From Embleya sp042956465 (GTDB lineage Bacteria; Actinomycetota; Actinomycetes; Streptomycetales; Streptomycetaceae), in NCBI RefSeq assembly GCF_042956465.1, contig NZ_JBIBGL010000021.1, positions 62,001 through 126,000 of the forward strand: a stretch of DNA of 64,000 nucleotides, read 5' to 3'. The position numbers were made by a program, and so were the translations under genes. Below, one piece after another: positions 26,356-35,768 of this stretch (position 1 is the stretch's first letter; every line of letters begins with the position of its first letter). Under the pieces are notes generated by a model. That model had not been told where the DNA came from and did not search any database. It worked only from the letters and a program-made list of their open reading frames with translations.

Positions 26356-26512
26356 CAGAAATATTTCGGTGCCGACGACCTGCCGACGACCTGCCGACGA
26401 CAAGCGCCGTGACCTGCGAGAGCCCGAGTGTCCGTGAAAGTTCGTCGGTGTCGGCCGGTGACGTGGGTTTTGGCGATGTCGTCGCGCCGACGGGCTCGGC
26501 CTTTTTATTCAT
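26356..26512 (-). pseudogene. APC amino-acid permease N-terminal remnant
   Basis: ATG 26512 follows GGAGAGCG. About 40 residues (MNKKAEPVG, then LSRTLGLSQVTALVVG) match the N-terminus of APC permeases such as the one at 52575 (FGLPTATALVVG). Right after the first helix begins, the sequence enters an 11-bp tandem repeat and then the arcB remnant. An arginine-ornithine exchanger would fit the neighbours. Confidence 0.55.
26370..26402. repeat. 11-bp tandem repeat at a deletion junction
   Basis: TGCCGACGACC occurs three times in a row (the third copy differs at its last base). It lies exactly where the permease N-terminus meets the arcB remnant and may be the slippage or recombination site of the deletion. 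Confidence 0.7.
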
Positions 26513-26921
26513 CGCTCTCCTCGGTGTGCTGTCAGCGCGACCGGAATCCACGCTTGCGGTTGCATCCTCTACCCGGGTCGGGTCGTCGGACATCGGCCGC
26601 ACGTCACCCGTCGAAGGGCAGGTTGTCCCTGTCGGACACAGGACTTACGACCCTGGCGCACGCCTTCCCGACCATGTCTTTCGTGACTTCGATATCGCGC
26701 GGATACACACGAACGCGGGTACGCCGTCTCCCAGATGCTCCCCGAGGTCGGCATCGACGCCTCACGGCTGCCCCAGCAACTGACCGTGCTGCGCCGCGCC
26801 AACCCGGTGGCGGTCGGTCGTCGATCGAGTCGGTGTCACCCGCGTCCATGAGCACCGGCGGGCCCGCGACGCTGCGGCTTCGCGACTTACGGCGTGTCGG
26901 CGCGAGCTGTGGACAGAACGC
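26513..26921. other. Decayed segment with an ArsR-like helix-turn-helix trace
   Basis: No intact gene. On the plus strand 26714-26815 reads VSQMLPEVGIDASRLPQQL and TVLRR, close to the helix-turn-helix of the ArsR protein encoded at 38392 (AIDIEASNLSQQLAILRR). Nothing else of that gene remains. The other bases show no motif. Confidence 0.45.
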
Positions 26922-27395
26922 CTATCGGGCCGGCGTGGAGGCCGCGTCGGTGACGCGGGCGCGTACGGCGTCCATCATGTCCCACTGCTCAGAGGTGAGG
27001 ATCGTCAGAGCTGCTGGGAACACTCCGTCCTGTTCCTTGAGGATGTGCTCGCGCAGCAGGCCCAGCGCGTCCATCAGTCGGTCGGGCCAGTCGGGATCAG
27101 CCGGGATGCCGTCGGCGGCCTCGCCCAGTACCGTCTCGAAGCGGCGGTGTTCGTCCTCCAGCGCGGCTATGTGGTCGGGGAACTCGTCCGACATGGCTGG
27201 GAAGAGGCCGTGCTCCTCCACCTGCGTGTGTGGGCGGAGGATTGCCGTGATCAGGCATGCCCCCCGGGCCATCTCCGCGATGTCTCCGCTGCGACGGGCG
27301 GTCCGCACGTTGCTCATCAGATTGACAACGCTGTCGTGCTCGGCGGTCAGTTCGGCGATGGCGTCGATCGACTGGCAACCGCAGTACTCACACAT
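26922..27395 (-). CDS. Hemerythrin-domain (HHE) protein
   Basis: The protein has 157 residues. ATG 27395 follows AGAGGAA. A Cys-rich start, MCEYCGCQ, is followed by a four-helix HHE domain: ELTAEHDSVVNLM, HTQVEEHGLFPAM, EDEHRRFETVL and LREHILKEQDGVFPAAL supply the His and Glu ligands of a di-iron centre. Such proteins bind O2 or NO or sense oxygen. It lies 13 bases behind narK, in one operon, next to nitrate-respiration genes, which supports a role in NO or oxygen handling in the cytosol. Confidence 0.9.
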   Translation of the reverse strand: MCEYCGCQSIDAIAELTAEHDSVVNLMSNVRTARRSGDIAEMARGACLITAILRPHTQVEEHGLFPAMSDEFPDHIAALEDEHRRFETVLGEAADGIPADPDWPDRLMDALGLLREHILKEQDGVFPAALTILTSEQWDMMDAVRARVTDAASTPAR

Positions 27396-27408
27396 GGGGA
27401 TTCCTCTT

Positions 27409-28677
27409 TCACTGCGCGGCTGGGGGCACGGTGCCGGTCGCTGCGGGCCGGGTTGTCGCCCGGCGCACACCGGTGACGGTGTAGACCAGCGCCGCCAGTG
27501 CCACGACTGCGAGCAGAACCAGTCCCAGGGCGTACGAGGCGGTGGCACCGTAGATGGTGCCCATGACCAGCGGCGGGATGAATCCGCCCAGGCCGCCGGC
27601 CGCACCGACCATCCCGGTGACGGATCCCACCATGTTCGCCGGGGACAGCAGGGCAACCAAAGCGAAGGTGGCACCGCTGCCGGCGCCCAAGGCGGCGGCC
27701 ATGGTCAGGAATGCGATTGTGCCCACGGGAGCCAACGTCGGCGTGGCGGCCTGCACGGCTGCGCCGACGACCACGACCGCCATGGCCACACCGAGCACGC
27801 GTGTGGGCCCTACGCGGTCGGACAGCCAGCCGCCTACCGGTCGCATCGCAACCGCCACCAGCACGAACCCCGCCATGCGGTTCGCCGCGTCGGCCTGGTC
27901 CAGCCCGTAGCCGGTCTTCAGGTAGGTCGGCAGGTATACCGAGAACGCCACGTACCCACCGAAGGCAACCGCGTACAGGGCGGACGCCTGTCGGGTGATG
28001 CCCAGACGGGCGGTGGCGGCCAGTCGCCGGCCGAGTGGCTCCGTCGGCGCCGTACGCCCGGGAGCGTCTCGCAGCAGCACGGCGGCCAGCACCGCGTAGG
28101 CGGCCAGCGCCAAGGCGGTGATCAGGAAGGGGTTGGCCATGCCGTGGGCGTCGACCAGCTTCACCGTGGTGAGTGCGCTGATCGCGGTGCCGCCCATTCC
28201 CGCTCCGAAGATCCCGATGGCCAGGCCACGCCGCTCGGGCGGGAACCATGCGCTCACAAATGGCACGCCGACGGCGAACGACGTGCCGCCGATGCCGAGG
28301 AAGAACCCGCCTATCAGCAGTGCGGCGAGCGAGGAGTGGCCGGCAAATCCGAGGAACAGCACCGGCATCACCGTCGCCGCGGAGACCAGCGGGAACATCA
28401 CCCGCCCGCCGAACCGGTCGGTCAGGGCCCCCACCGGAATCCGGCCCAGAGAACCCACTATCACCGGCACGGCGACCAACAGCGACTGCTCGAACGAGCT
28501 GAGGAACAAGGTGTCCTTGAAGCGTGGCCCCAATGGACTCAGTAGCGCCCATGCCCAGAAGTTGATCGCGAATCCCAATGTCGCCAGCAGCAGCATCACC
28601 ACCGGCCGGGCGCCGGGCGGAACCGGGCCACTCCTGTCCGCCCGCTCATCGACCGCCGCTTCCTCCACCTGGCGCAT
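27409..28677 (-). CDS. narK: Nitrate/nitrite transporter, MFS
   Basis: The protein has 422 residues and twelve predicted transmembrane helices. ATG 28677 is preceded by GAGAGGAAA. It has the MFS loop motif LGRIPVGALTDRFGGR after helix 2, repeated as RPVGGWLSDRVG in the second half, and the nitrate-transporter signature GAAGGLGGFIPP in the second half. NarK proteins bring nitrate in and take nitrite out at the cell membrane. First gene of an operon with the hemerythrin gene and divergent from the cupin gene; a GGGCC-N4-GGCCC box lies 122 bases upstream. It would serve NarGHJI encoded 1 kb away. Confidence 0.93.
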   Translation of the reverse strand: MRQVEEAAVDERADRSGPVPPGARPVVMLLLATLGFAINFWAWALLSPLGPRFKDTLFLSSFEQSLLVAVPVIVGSLGRIPVGALTDRFGGRVMFPLVSAATVMPVLFLGFAGHSSLAALLIGGFFLGIGGTSFAVGVPFVSAWFPPERRGLAIGIFGAGMGGTAISALTTVKLVDAHGMANPFLITALALAAYAVLAAVLLRDAPGRTAPTEPLGRRLAATARLGITRQASALYAVAFGGYVAFSVYLPTYLKTGYGLDQADAANRMAGFVLVAVAMRPVGGWLSDRVGPTRVLGVAMAVVVVGAAVQAATPTLAPVGTIAFLTMAAALGAGSGATFALVALLSPANMVGSVTGMVGAAGGLGGFIPPLVMGTIYGATASYALGLVLLAVVALAALVYTVTGVRRATTRPAATGTVPPAAQ

Positions 28678-29098
28678 CAAGGTTTCCTCTCGGTCTCGCC
28701 GGCAGCCGGACGGCCCGAAGCATGGTCCGGGACATGGCGCCTGCTTCTTCCGGCAATGGCTCCACGCCCAGATTCGGCGACCGGCCGAGCGCGGGCCAGG
28801 GCCGTTCGGCCCGGCCAGACCCGCCAACATGCTCCGTCGTGTTGAGGAATTCGCGTGTGCTCCACCGCAGATACGTACGTGCGAGGTCGGCGAGATGGCA
28901 GCCTTCGCGAATGCGGTGCCACCCAACCAGGTACCCCGCGCGCTCAGGGAGCGAATCCGACCCTCCCGCCGGGCGGCCGAACTGCGAAGTACCCGATCGT
29001 GTAGTGCCACAAGTCCCAAACACACGTGGACGAATGCCGCCGCCGGCAAGGTCGAGCGGGGCATTGACGGTCATCGAATGAGTGACAGACTCGGCGCC
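28678..29098. promoter_or_regulatory. Divergent narK/cupin regulatory region
   Basis: The 421-bp gap between two divergent genes has no convincing open frame. It holds a perfect 14-bp palindrome (28799-28812, separate entry). Confidence 0.5.
28799..28812. promoter_or_regulatory. DevR-type box GGGCC-N4-GGCCC
   Basis: GGGCCGTTCGGCCC, a perfect palindrome with 5-4-5 layout. It lies 122 bases upstream of narK and 287 upstream of the cupin gene. The same motif occurs before other genes of the island, and its architecture matches the GGGAC-N4-GTCCC core of mycobacterial DosR sites. Confidence 0.65.
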
Positions 29099-29458
29099 AT
29101 GCAGAAGTTCTCTCTGGATGCCCGGGTCCGCGAGCACATGCAACGCGCCGCAGGGACGGCATCGGGGCGTAGCGCGCAAACCGTGTACGGCGGTCACGAA
29201 CACGTGCTGCGTCAGACGCTCGTGGCGCTGGAGGCGGGAGAGTCGCTCACGGAACACGAGAACCCTGGCGAGGCCACGCTGCTCGTGTTGCGTGGCCGGG
29301 TCCGTTTGCAGTGCGCGGAGGCGTCGTGGGACGGGGTCGCCGGCGACATGATCATTGTGCCTCCGGCCCGGCACAGCCTCGAGGCACTCGAGAGATCCGC
29401 CATTCTGCTCACTGTTGCCACACACCCGGTGAACTCGGCATCGGTACAGCCGGCTTGA
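29099..29458 (+). CDS. Cupin-domain protein
   Basis: The protein has 119 residues. ATG 29099 gives the family-typical MQKFSLDA start; ATG 29078 is in frame upstream. It is a single beta-barrel cupin: GGHEHVLRQTLVALEAGESL holds the first histidine motif, EHENPGEATLLVLRGRVRL the second part of motif 1, and GDMIIVPPARHSLEAL motif 2 with its histidine. These small cupins, often with narK-like and USP genes in Streptomyces, bind a metal; the role is unknown, perhaps sensing. Divergent from narK with a shared DevR-type box. Confidence 0.85.
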   Translation: MQKFSLDARVREHMQRAAGTASGRSAQTVYGGHEHVLRQTLVALEAGESLTEHENPGEATLLVLRGRVRLQCAEASWDGVAGDMIIVPPARHSLEALERSAILLTVATHPVNSASVQPA

Positions 29459-29683
29459 GGACGCCGGCGACTTGCCTGGCGCCGACGCACGTCGTAGAGC
29501 AGCGCGGCGGCGGGTGGCAGTCCGGGCCCGGCGGAATGCGAGGGGCCCTGGTTGACGGTGGGCGACGCCCACGGCCGGACCGACTTCATATCCGATCGGT
29601 TCGCCGTCGGCGGTCATCGTGCCCCTCACGGCGGCCGGTGCGTTGATCATCGTCCGCTGAGCCACACGAGGACAGGGAGTGCC

Positions 29684-32600
29684 ATGAGCAAGGATGTCGG
29701 GATGGACGGGACCGTGGCCGAGGCGTTGGTGCGCAGCCGGCGGTTCTTCACCCGCGGCACGGTCTCCGCCGATCTGAGGACCCTGTCGCAGACCGGGGGT
29801 CGTGATGCCGACGACTTCTATCGGGACCGGTGGAGCCACGACAAGGTCGTCCGCTCCACCCATGGTGTCAACTGCACCGGTTCCTGTTCCTGGAAGGTCT
29901 ACGTCAAGGACGGGATCATCACCTGGGAGACCCAGCAGACGGACTACCCTTCGGTCGGCCCGGACTCCCCGGAATACGAGCCCCGCGGCTGTCCGCGCGG
30001 CGCGGCCTTCTCCTGGTACACCTACTCGCCGACCCGGGTGCGTTACCCCTACGTCCGCGGTGTCCTGCTCCGGATGTTTCGCGAGGCGAAAGCCCGACAC
30101 GACGGGGATCCGGTGCGGGCGTGGGCGCACATCGTCGAGAACCCGCTGCGGTCCAAGGCTTACAAGTCCGCGCGGGGCAAGGGCGGTCTGGTCCGTGCCA
30201 CCTGGGAGGAGGCCGCGGAGATCGTCGCGGCCGCCCACGTGCACACCATCGAGAAGTACGGCCCCGACCGGGTGGCCGGTTTCTCACCGATCCCGGCCAT
30301 GTCGATGGTCTCCCATGCGTCCGGTGCCCGGTTCGTCAACCTCATCGGCGGCTCGATGCTGAGCTTCTACGACTGGTACGCCGACCTCCCGGTGGCCTCG
30401 CCCCAGGTGTTCGGCGACCAGACCGACGTCCCGGAGTCCGGGGACTGGTGGAACGCGGGCTACCTCATCATGTGGGGCTCCAACCTGCCGGTGACGCGCA
30501 CGCCGGACGCGCACTGGATGACCGAGGCCCGGTACCGCGGCCAGAAGGTCATCGCGGTCGCCCCCGACTACGCCGACAACGTGAAGTTCGCCGACGAATG
30601 GCTGCCGGCCAAGCCGGGCACCGACGCCGCCCTGGCCATGGCCATGGGCCACGTCGTGCTCAAGGAGTTCTTCGTCGAGCGTCACACCCCGTACTTCACG
30701 CAGTACGTCAAGACCTACACCGATCTTCCCTACCTGGTCAGGCTCGACGAAGCAGCCGGACCGAGTGCAAACGGCGAGAAGACGTACACGGCGGGCAAGT
30801 TCCTCACCGCCTCCGACCTCACCGAGCATCGGCACGAGGAGAACGCCGCGTTCAAGACCATGCTCGTCGACGCGCGGACAGGGCAGCCGACCATTCCAGG
30901 CGGATCTCTGGGGCACCGCTACGGCGACGCCGGTGTGGGCAAGTGGAATCTGGAACTCGGTGATGTCGACCCCCAGTTGACGCTGATGGACACCTCGCGG
31001 GAGAGCGTGCTCGTCCGCTTCCCGCGCTTCGACACCCCCGACGGTGCGGCGGCCGATCTGCCGCGCGGTGTGCCGGTCCGGCGGGTCGACGGCCACCTGG
31101 TCACCACTGTCTACGATCTGCTGCTCGCGCAGTACGGCGTGGGCCGGGACGGCCTTCCGGGAGAATGGGCCGCCGGGTACGACGACGCCGAGTCGCCCTA
31201 CACCCCGGCATGGCAGGAGACGATCACCGGTGTCCCGGCCTCCACCGCGGCCAGGGTCGGACGCGAATTCGCCGCGAACGCCGAGGAGTCCAAGGGCCGT
31301 TCGATGATCGTGATGGGCGCCGGAACCAACCACTGGTTCCACTCCGACACGATCTACCGCGCGTTTCTCACCCTCACCAACCTGACGGGCTGCCAGGGGG
31401 TCAACGGCGGTGGCTGGGCGCATTACGTCGGCCAGGAGAAGGTCCGGCCGCTCACCGGCTACACCCAGATCGCCAACGCGCTGGACTGGAACCGGCCGCC
31501 GCGCAACATGATCCAGACCGCGTACTGGTATCTCCACACCAACCAGTTCCGCTACGACCAGTTCGGTGCCGACACTCTGTCCGCCAGGACCGGCAGCGGG
31601 CAGCTCGCGGGCATGAGCACCGCCGACGTACTCGCGCAGAGCGCGCGCATGGGCTGGATGCCGTCCTATCCGACGTTCAACAAGAACCCGCTCGACCTGA
31701 GCGACCGGGCCGCCGCGGCGGGGACCCCGGTGGGCGAGTACGTGGTCGAGCAGTTGAAGTCGGGTGCCCTGGAGTTCGCGGGGCAGGACCCGGACGCCCC
31801 CGAGAACCATCCGCGCATCCTGTCCATCTGGAGGGCCAACCTGCTCGGCTCGTCCGGTAAGGGCAACGAGTACTTCCTCAAGCATCTGCTCGGCGCGGAC
31901 TCCTCGGTACGGGCCACCGAGACACCGCAGAACCTACGTCCGGTCGACGTGAAGTGGCACGCCGAGGCCCCCGAGGGCAAGCTCGACCTGCTGATGACGA
32001 TCGACTTCCGGCAGACCAGCACCACGATCTTCTCCGACGTCGTGCTGCCCGCCGCCACCTGGTACGAGAAGCACGACCTCAACACCACGGACATGCACCC
32101 CTTCGTGCACTCCTTCAACCCGGCCATCGCACCGCCCTGGCAGACCCGCACGGACTGGGATGCCTGGCAGACGATCGCCGAGAAGTTCAGTGAACTCGCC
32201 GCCACCCGGCTGGGGGTCCGCAAGGACGTGGTGGCCCTTCCGCTCACCCACGACACCCCGGACGCGATGGCGAACCCGCACGGAACCGTGCGGGACTGGA
32301 AGAAGGGCGAGTGCGAGCCGATCCCCGGGGTCACGATGCCCAGGCTCGTCGAGGTCGAACGCGACTACGGGGCCGTGGCCGAGAAGATGAACGCACTCGG
32401 CCCGCTCGTGGACACGCTCGGCGCGACCACCAAGGGCGTCACCTTCGAGCTCGGCGCGCAGGTGGACTACCTGCGGCGCAAGAACGGCGCGGTCCGGACC
32501 GGCGTCGCGGCCGGCCGGCCGTCGCTGAAGCGCGATGTGGACGTCTGCGAGGCGATTCTGGCGCTGTCCGGCACCACCAACGGGGCGCTCGCCACCCAGG

Positions 32601-33418
32601 GGTTCAAGACTCTCGAGAAGCGTACCGGCGTACGGCTGGCCGACCTTGCCGAGGAGAACGAGGGCAAACGGATCACCTTCGCCGACACCCAGGGTCCGCC
32701 CGTCCCGGTGATCACCTCGCCGGAGTGGTCGGGATCGGAGAGCGGCGGCCGACGGTACTCGCCCTTCACCATCAACGTCGAGCGCAAGAAGCCGTGGCAC
32801 ACGCTGACCGGGCGGATGCACTTCTACCTCGACCACGACTGGATGACCGAACTCGGTGAGGGGCTCCCGGTCTACCGGCCACCGCTGAACATGGCGGCGC
32901 TGTTCGCCGAACCCGCCCTCGGTGACATCTCGGACGGCTCCGAGGGTCAGGGCGTCGAGGGGCTCACCGTGCGCTACCTCACCCCGCACAACAAATGGTC
33001 CATCCACTCCGAGTACCAGGACAACCTGTTCATGCTCTCCCTCTCGAGGGGCGGCCAGAACATCTGGATGAGCGACCGGGACGCCGCGAAGGTCGGGATC
33101 GAGGACAACGACTGGATCGAGGCGGTCAATCGCAACGGCGTCGTGGTCGCCCGGGCGATCGTGTCGCACCGGATGCCCGAGGGAACGGTGTACATGTACC
33201 ACGCACAGGACCGGCTCATCGACGTACCGATCGCCGAGACCTCCGGCAAGCGCGGAGGCATCCACAACTCGCTCACCCGCCTGCTGGTCAAGCCCACGCA
33301 TCTGATCGGCGGCTACGCCCAACTCACCTATGCGTTCAACTACCTCGGCCCCACCGGCAACCAGCGCGACGAGGTCACCGTCATCCGCAAGCGCTCGCAG
33401 GACGTGACCTACCGATGA
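29684..33418 (+). CDS. narG: Respiratory nitrate reductase, alpha subunit
   Basis: The protein has 1244 residues, full length for NarG. ATG 29684 follows CAGGGAG. The FS0 cluster motif is HGVNCTGSC (His and two Cys) with a third Cys in PRGCPRG; SFYDWYADLP holds the aspartate that binds molybdenum. MGAGTNHWFH and the C-terminal NGVVVARAIVSHRMPEGTV block belong to the bis-MGD-binding fold. There is no Tat signal at the N-terminus, as usual for cytoplasm-facing NarG. It reduces nitrate to nitrite with quinol electrons. First gene of narGHJI; its stop overlaps narH (ATGA). Confidence 0.97.
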   Translation: MSKDVGMDGTVAEALVRSRRFFTRGTVSADLRTLSQTGGRDADDFYRDRWSHDKVVRSTHGVNCTGSCSWKVYVKDGIITWETQQTDYPSVGPDSPEYEPRGCPRGAAFSWYTYSPTRVRYPYVRGVLLRMFREAKARHDGDPVRAWAHIVENPLRSKAYKSARGKGGLVRATWEEAAEIVAAAHVHTIEKYGPDRVAGFSPIPAMSMVSHASGARFVNLIGGSMLSFYDWYADLPVASPQVFGDQTDVPESGDWWNAGYLIMWGSNLPVTRTPDAHWMTEARYRGQKVIAVAPDYADNVKFADEWLPAKPGTDAALAMAMGHVVLKEFFVERHTPYFTQYVKTYTDLPYLVRLDEAAGPSANGEKTYTAGKFLTASDLTEHRHEENAAFKTMLVDARTGQPTIPGGSLGHRYGDAGVGKWNLELGDVDPQLTLMDTSRESVLVRFPRFDTPDGAAADLPRGVPVRRVDGHLVTTVYDLLLAQYGVGRDGLPGEWAAGYDDAESPYTPAWQETITGVPASTAARVGREFAANAEESKGRSMIVMGAGTNHWFHSDTIYRAFLTLTNLTGCQGVNGGGWAHYVGQEKVRPLTGYTQIANALDWNRPPRNMIQTAYWYLHTNQFRYDQFGADTLSARTGSGQLAGMSTADVLAQSARMGWMPSYPTFNKNPLDLSDRAAAAGTPVGEYVVEQLKSGALEFAGQDPDAPENHPRILSIWRANLLGSSGKGNEYFLKHLLGADSSVRATETPQNLRPVDVKWHAEAPEGKLDLLMTIDFRQTSTTIFSDVVLPAATWYEKHDLNTTDMHPFVHSFNPAIAPPWQTRTDWDAWQTIAEKFSELAATRLGVRKDVVALPLTHDTPDAMANPHGTVRDWKKGECEPIPGVTMPRLVEVERDYGAVAEKMNALGPLVDTLGATTKGVTFELGAQVDYLRRKNGAVRTGVAAGRPSLKRDVDVCEAILALSGTTNGALATQGFKTLEKRTGVRLADLAEENEGKRITFADTQGPPVPVITSPEWSGSESGGRRYSPFTINVERKKPWHTLTGRMHFYLDHDWMTELGEGLPVYRPPLNMAALFAEPALGDISDGSEGQGVEGLTVRYLTPHNKWSIHSEYQDNLFMLSLSRGGQNIWMSDRDAAKVGIEDNDWIEAVNRNGVVVARAIVSHRMPEGTVYMYHAQDRLIDVPIAETSGKRGGIHNSLTRLLVKPTHLIGGYAQLTYAFNYLGPTGNQRDEVTVIRKRSQDVTYR

Positions 33419-35073
33419 GGGTCATGGCGCAGATGGCGATGGTGATGAACCTCGACAAGTGCATCGGCTGCCACACCTGCTCGGTGACGTGCAAGCAGGC
33501 CTGGACCAACCGTTCCGGTACCGAGTACGTCTGGTTCAACAACGTCGAGACCAAGCCCGGGCTCGGCTATCCCCGCACCTACGAGGACCAGGAGAAGTGG
33601 AAGGGCGGCTGGACGCTCAACAAGCGCGGCCGGCTCACGCTCAAGGGCGGAGGCCGGTTCAAGAAGCTGCTGACCATCTTCTCCAATCCCAAGCTCCCCT
33701 CGATCGGCGAGTACTACGAACCCTGGACCTACGACTACTCCACGCTCACCGACGCTCCTGCCCAGGAGCACACGCCGGTCGCGCGCCCCAAGTCGCTGAT
33801 CTCCGGCAAGGACATGAAGATCGAGTGGTCGGCCAACTGGGACGACGACCTCGGCGGCTCCACAACCAACGGCCACCGCGACCCGCTGCTGACGAAGATC
33901 GCCGACAAGGTGAAGTTCGAGTTCGAGCAGACCTTCATGTTCTACCTGCCGCGCATCTGCGAGCACTGCCTGAACCCCTCCTGCGCCGCCTCGTGCCCCA
34001 GCGGTGCGATCTACAAGCGCGAGGAGGACGGCATCGTCCTCGTCGACCAGGACAAGTGCCGCGGCTGGCGGATGTGCGTCTCGGGCTGCCCCTACAAGAA
34101 GATCTACTTCAACCACCGCACCGGCAAGGCCGAGAAATGCACCTTCTGCTTTCCCCGCATCGAGGTCGGACAGCCCACCATCTGCTCCGAGACCTGCGTC
34201 GGCCGGCTGCGCTACATCGGCCTGATGCTGTACGACGCCGACAAGGTGCTCCAAGCCGCGTCCACCACCGACGAACAAGGGCTCTACGAGGCCCAGCGCG
34301 ACGTCTTCCTCGACCCGTCCGACCCCGAGGTCGTGCGCGCGGCCGAGCACGCCGGCATCCCCCGGGATTGGATCGACGCCGCCCGGCGCTCCCCGGTCCA
34401 CGCCCTGATCAACACCTACAAGGTGGCACTGCCGCTGCATCCGGAATACCGCACGATGCCCATGGTCTGGTACATCCCGCCGCTCTCCCCGGTAGTCGAC
34501 GTGGTCAAGGAGACCGGCGAGGACGCCGAGAACCGGGGCAATCTGTTCGCCGCGATCGACGCGCTGCGCATCCCGGTCGAGTACCTCGCCGAACTCTTCA
34601 CCGCCGGCGACATCTCGCCTGTGGACGCCGTGCTGAAGAAGCTCGCCGCGATGCGGTGCTACATGCGCGACATCAACATGGGCCGCGAACCCGACGCCTC
34701 GATTCCCGCCGCCGTCGGCATGAGCGAGGAAAACATGTACGACATGTATCGACTGCTGGCGATCGCGAAGTACGACGAGCGCTACGTCATCCCGTCCGCC
34801 CACGCGGAGCAGGCCCACTCCCTGGAAGAACTCGCCACCGAGTGCTCGCTCGACTACGAGGGCGGGCCCGGGATGGGCGGTTCCGGCCCGTTCGGCGAAG
34901 GATCAGGCGCCCCGACACCGATCGCGGTGGAGAACTTCCGGATGCTGCAGGACCGCCAGACCTCCGACTCCCTGGCAGGACCCGACGACAAGGGCAAACG
35001 GGTCAACCTGCTCAACTGGGACGGCAAGGGCTCTCCCTCCGGGCTCTTCCCCTCGAAGGGGTCGGACTCTTGA
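33415..35073 (+). CDS. narH: Respiratory nitrate reductase, beta subunit
   Basis: The protein has 552 residues. Four iron-sulfur sites are visible: CIGCHTCSVTC near the N-terminus, CEHCLNPSCAASC, CRGWRMCVSGCP (the tryptophan replaces a cysteine, typical of the 3Fe-4S centre) and CTFCFPRIE with ICSETC. It carries electrons from NarI haems to NarG. The start ATG overlaps the narG stop and its stop overlaps narJ (TTGA). A decayed paralogous piece lies at 23359. Confidence 0.97.
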   Translation: MRVMAQMAMVMNLDKCIGCHTCSVTCKQAWTNRSGTEYVWFNNVETKPGLGYPRTYEDQEKWKGGWTLNKRGRLTLKGGGRFKKLLTIFSNPKLPSIGEYYEPWTYDYSTLTDAPAQEHTPVARPKSLISGKDMKIEWSANWDDDLGGSTTNGHRDPLLTKIADKVKFEFEQTFMFYLPRICEHCLNPSCAASCPSGAIYKREEDGIVLVDQDKCRGWRMCVSGCPYKKIYFNHRTGKAEKCTFCFPRIEVGQPTICSETCVGRLRYIGLMLYDADKVLQAASTTDEQGLYEAQRDVFLDPSDPEVVRAAEHAGIPRDWIDAARRSPVHALINTYKVALPLHPEYRTMPMVWYIPPLSPVVDVVKETGEDAENRGNLFAAIDALRIPVEYLAELFTAGDISPVDAVLKKLAAMRCYMRDINMGREPDASIPAAVGMSEENMYDMYRLLAIAKYDERYVIPSAHAEQAHSLEELATECSLDYEGGPGMGGSGPFGEGSGAPTPIAVENFRMLQDRQTSDSLAGPDDKGKRVNLLNWDGKGSPSGLFPSKGSDS

Positions 35074-35768
35074 GCAGGGCTCGTGTGAAGCCTGCGCCGG
35101 CTTCGCACCAGCGGACCATCGTGTGGCAGTCGGTCTCCCTCCTGCTGGACTACCCGGACGAAGAGCTCCCCGCACGGATCGCGCTGGTCCGGTCGGCGCT
35201 ACGGGAATTGCCCTCGGCGCTCGGCGGGTCGATTCGCGACTCCGTGGAGCGGCTGGAGGCCACGCCACCGGCGGAGTTGCAGGCACAGTACGTCGAGACC
35301 TTCGACACCCGCAGACGCTGCAACCTGTTCCTGACCTACTTCGCCCACGGAGACACCCGCAAACGGGGGGTCGCTCTGCTTCGCTTCAAGCAGGTCTACA
35401 TGCGCGCCGGCTTCACGCTCGACGATGCGGAGCTGCCCGACCACTTGTGCGTCGTGCTCGAGTTCGCCGCAACGATCGACGGGGAGCTCGGCCGAGGGCT
35501 GATGCTCGACCACCGGGCCGGCCTCGAGCTGCTACGGCTGTCGCTGCGGGACATGGACTCTCCGTGGGCCGGCCTGGTCGCAGCCGTCACCGCGACCCTG
35601 CCGCCGTTGCGCGGCGACGAGCGAGATGCCGTAAGCCGCCTCGCCGCAGAGGGTCCGCCCGAGGAAGAGGTGGGGCTCGCACCCTTCGCCAACCCCGGAT
35701 TCAGCCCCGCCGCGTCGGGCGGGACGACCCTGCTACCCACGCCCACCTTCCCGGGAGCCCGCACGTGA
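35070..35768 (+). CDS. narJ: Nitrate reductase assembly chaperone
   Basis: The protein has 232 residues, somewhat basic at the N-terminus. TTG 35070 (TTGA overlap with narH) is the likely start; a GTG at 35085 is possible. The helical TorD/NarJ fold shows as SVSLLLDYPDEELPARI, LQAQYVETFDTRRRCNLFLT and YFAHGDTRKRGVALL, followed by LPDHLCVVLEF. It binds NarG during molybdenum-cofactor insertion. The C-terminal tail is Pro/Gly-rich and varies in the family. Confidence 0.95.
   Translation: MSRARVKPAPASHQRTIVWQSVSLLLDYPDEELPARIALVRSALRELPSALGGSIRDSVERLEATPPAELQAQYVETFDTRRRCNLFLTYFAHGDTRKRGVALLRFKQVYMRAGFTLDDAELPDHLCVVLEFAATIDGELGRGLMLDHRAGLELLRLSLRDMDSPWAGLVAAVTATLPPLRGDERDAVSRLAAEGPPEEEVGLAPFANPGFSPAASGGTTLLPTPTFPGART

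Noticed and set aside
29459..29683. Search for a DevR-type box directly before narG
   Set aside because: Several GGGCCC and CCGG runs exist but none in the 5-4-5 form, so nar control by this box is not claimed.
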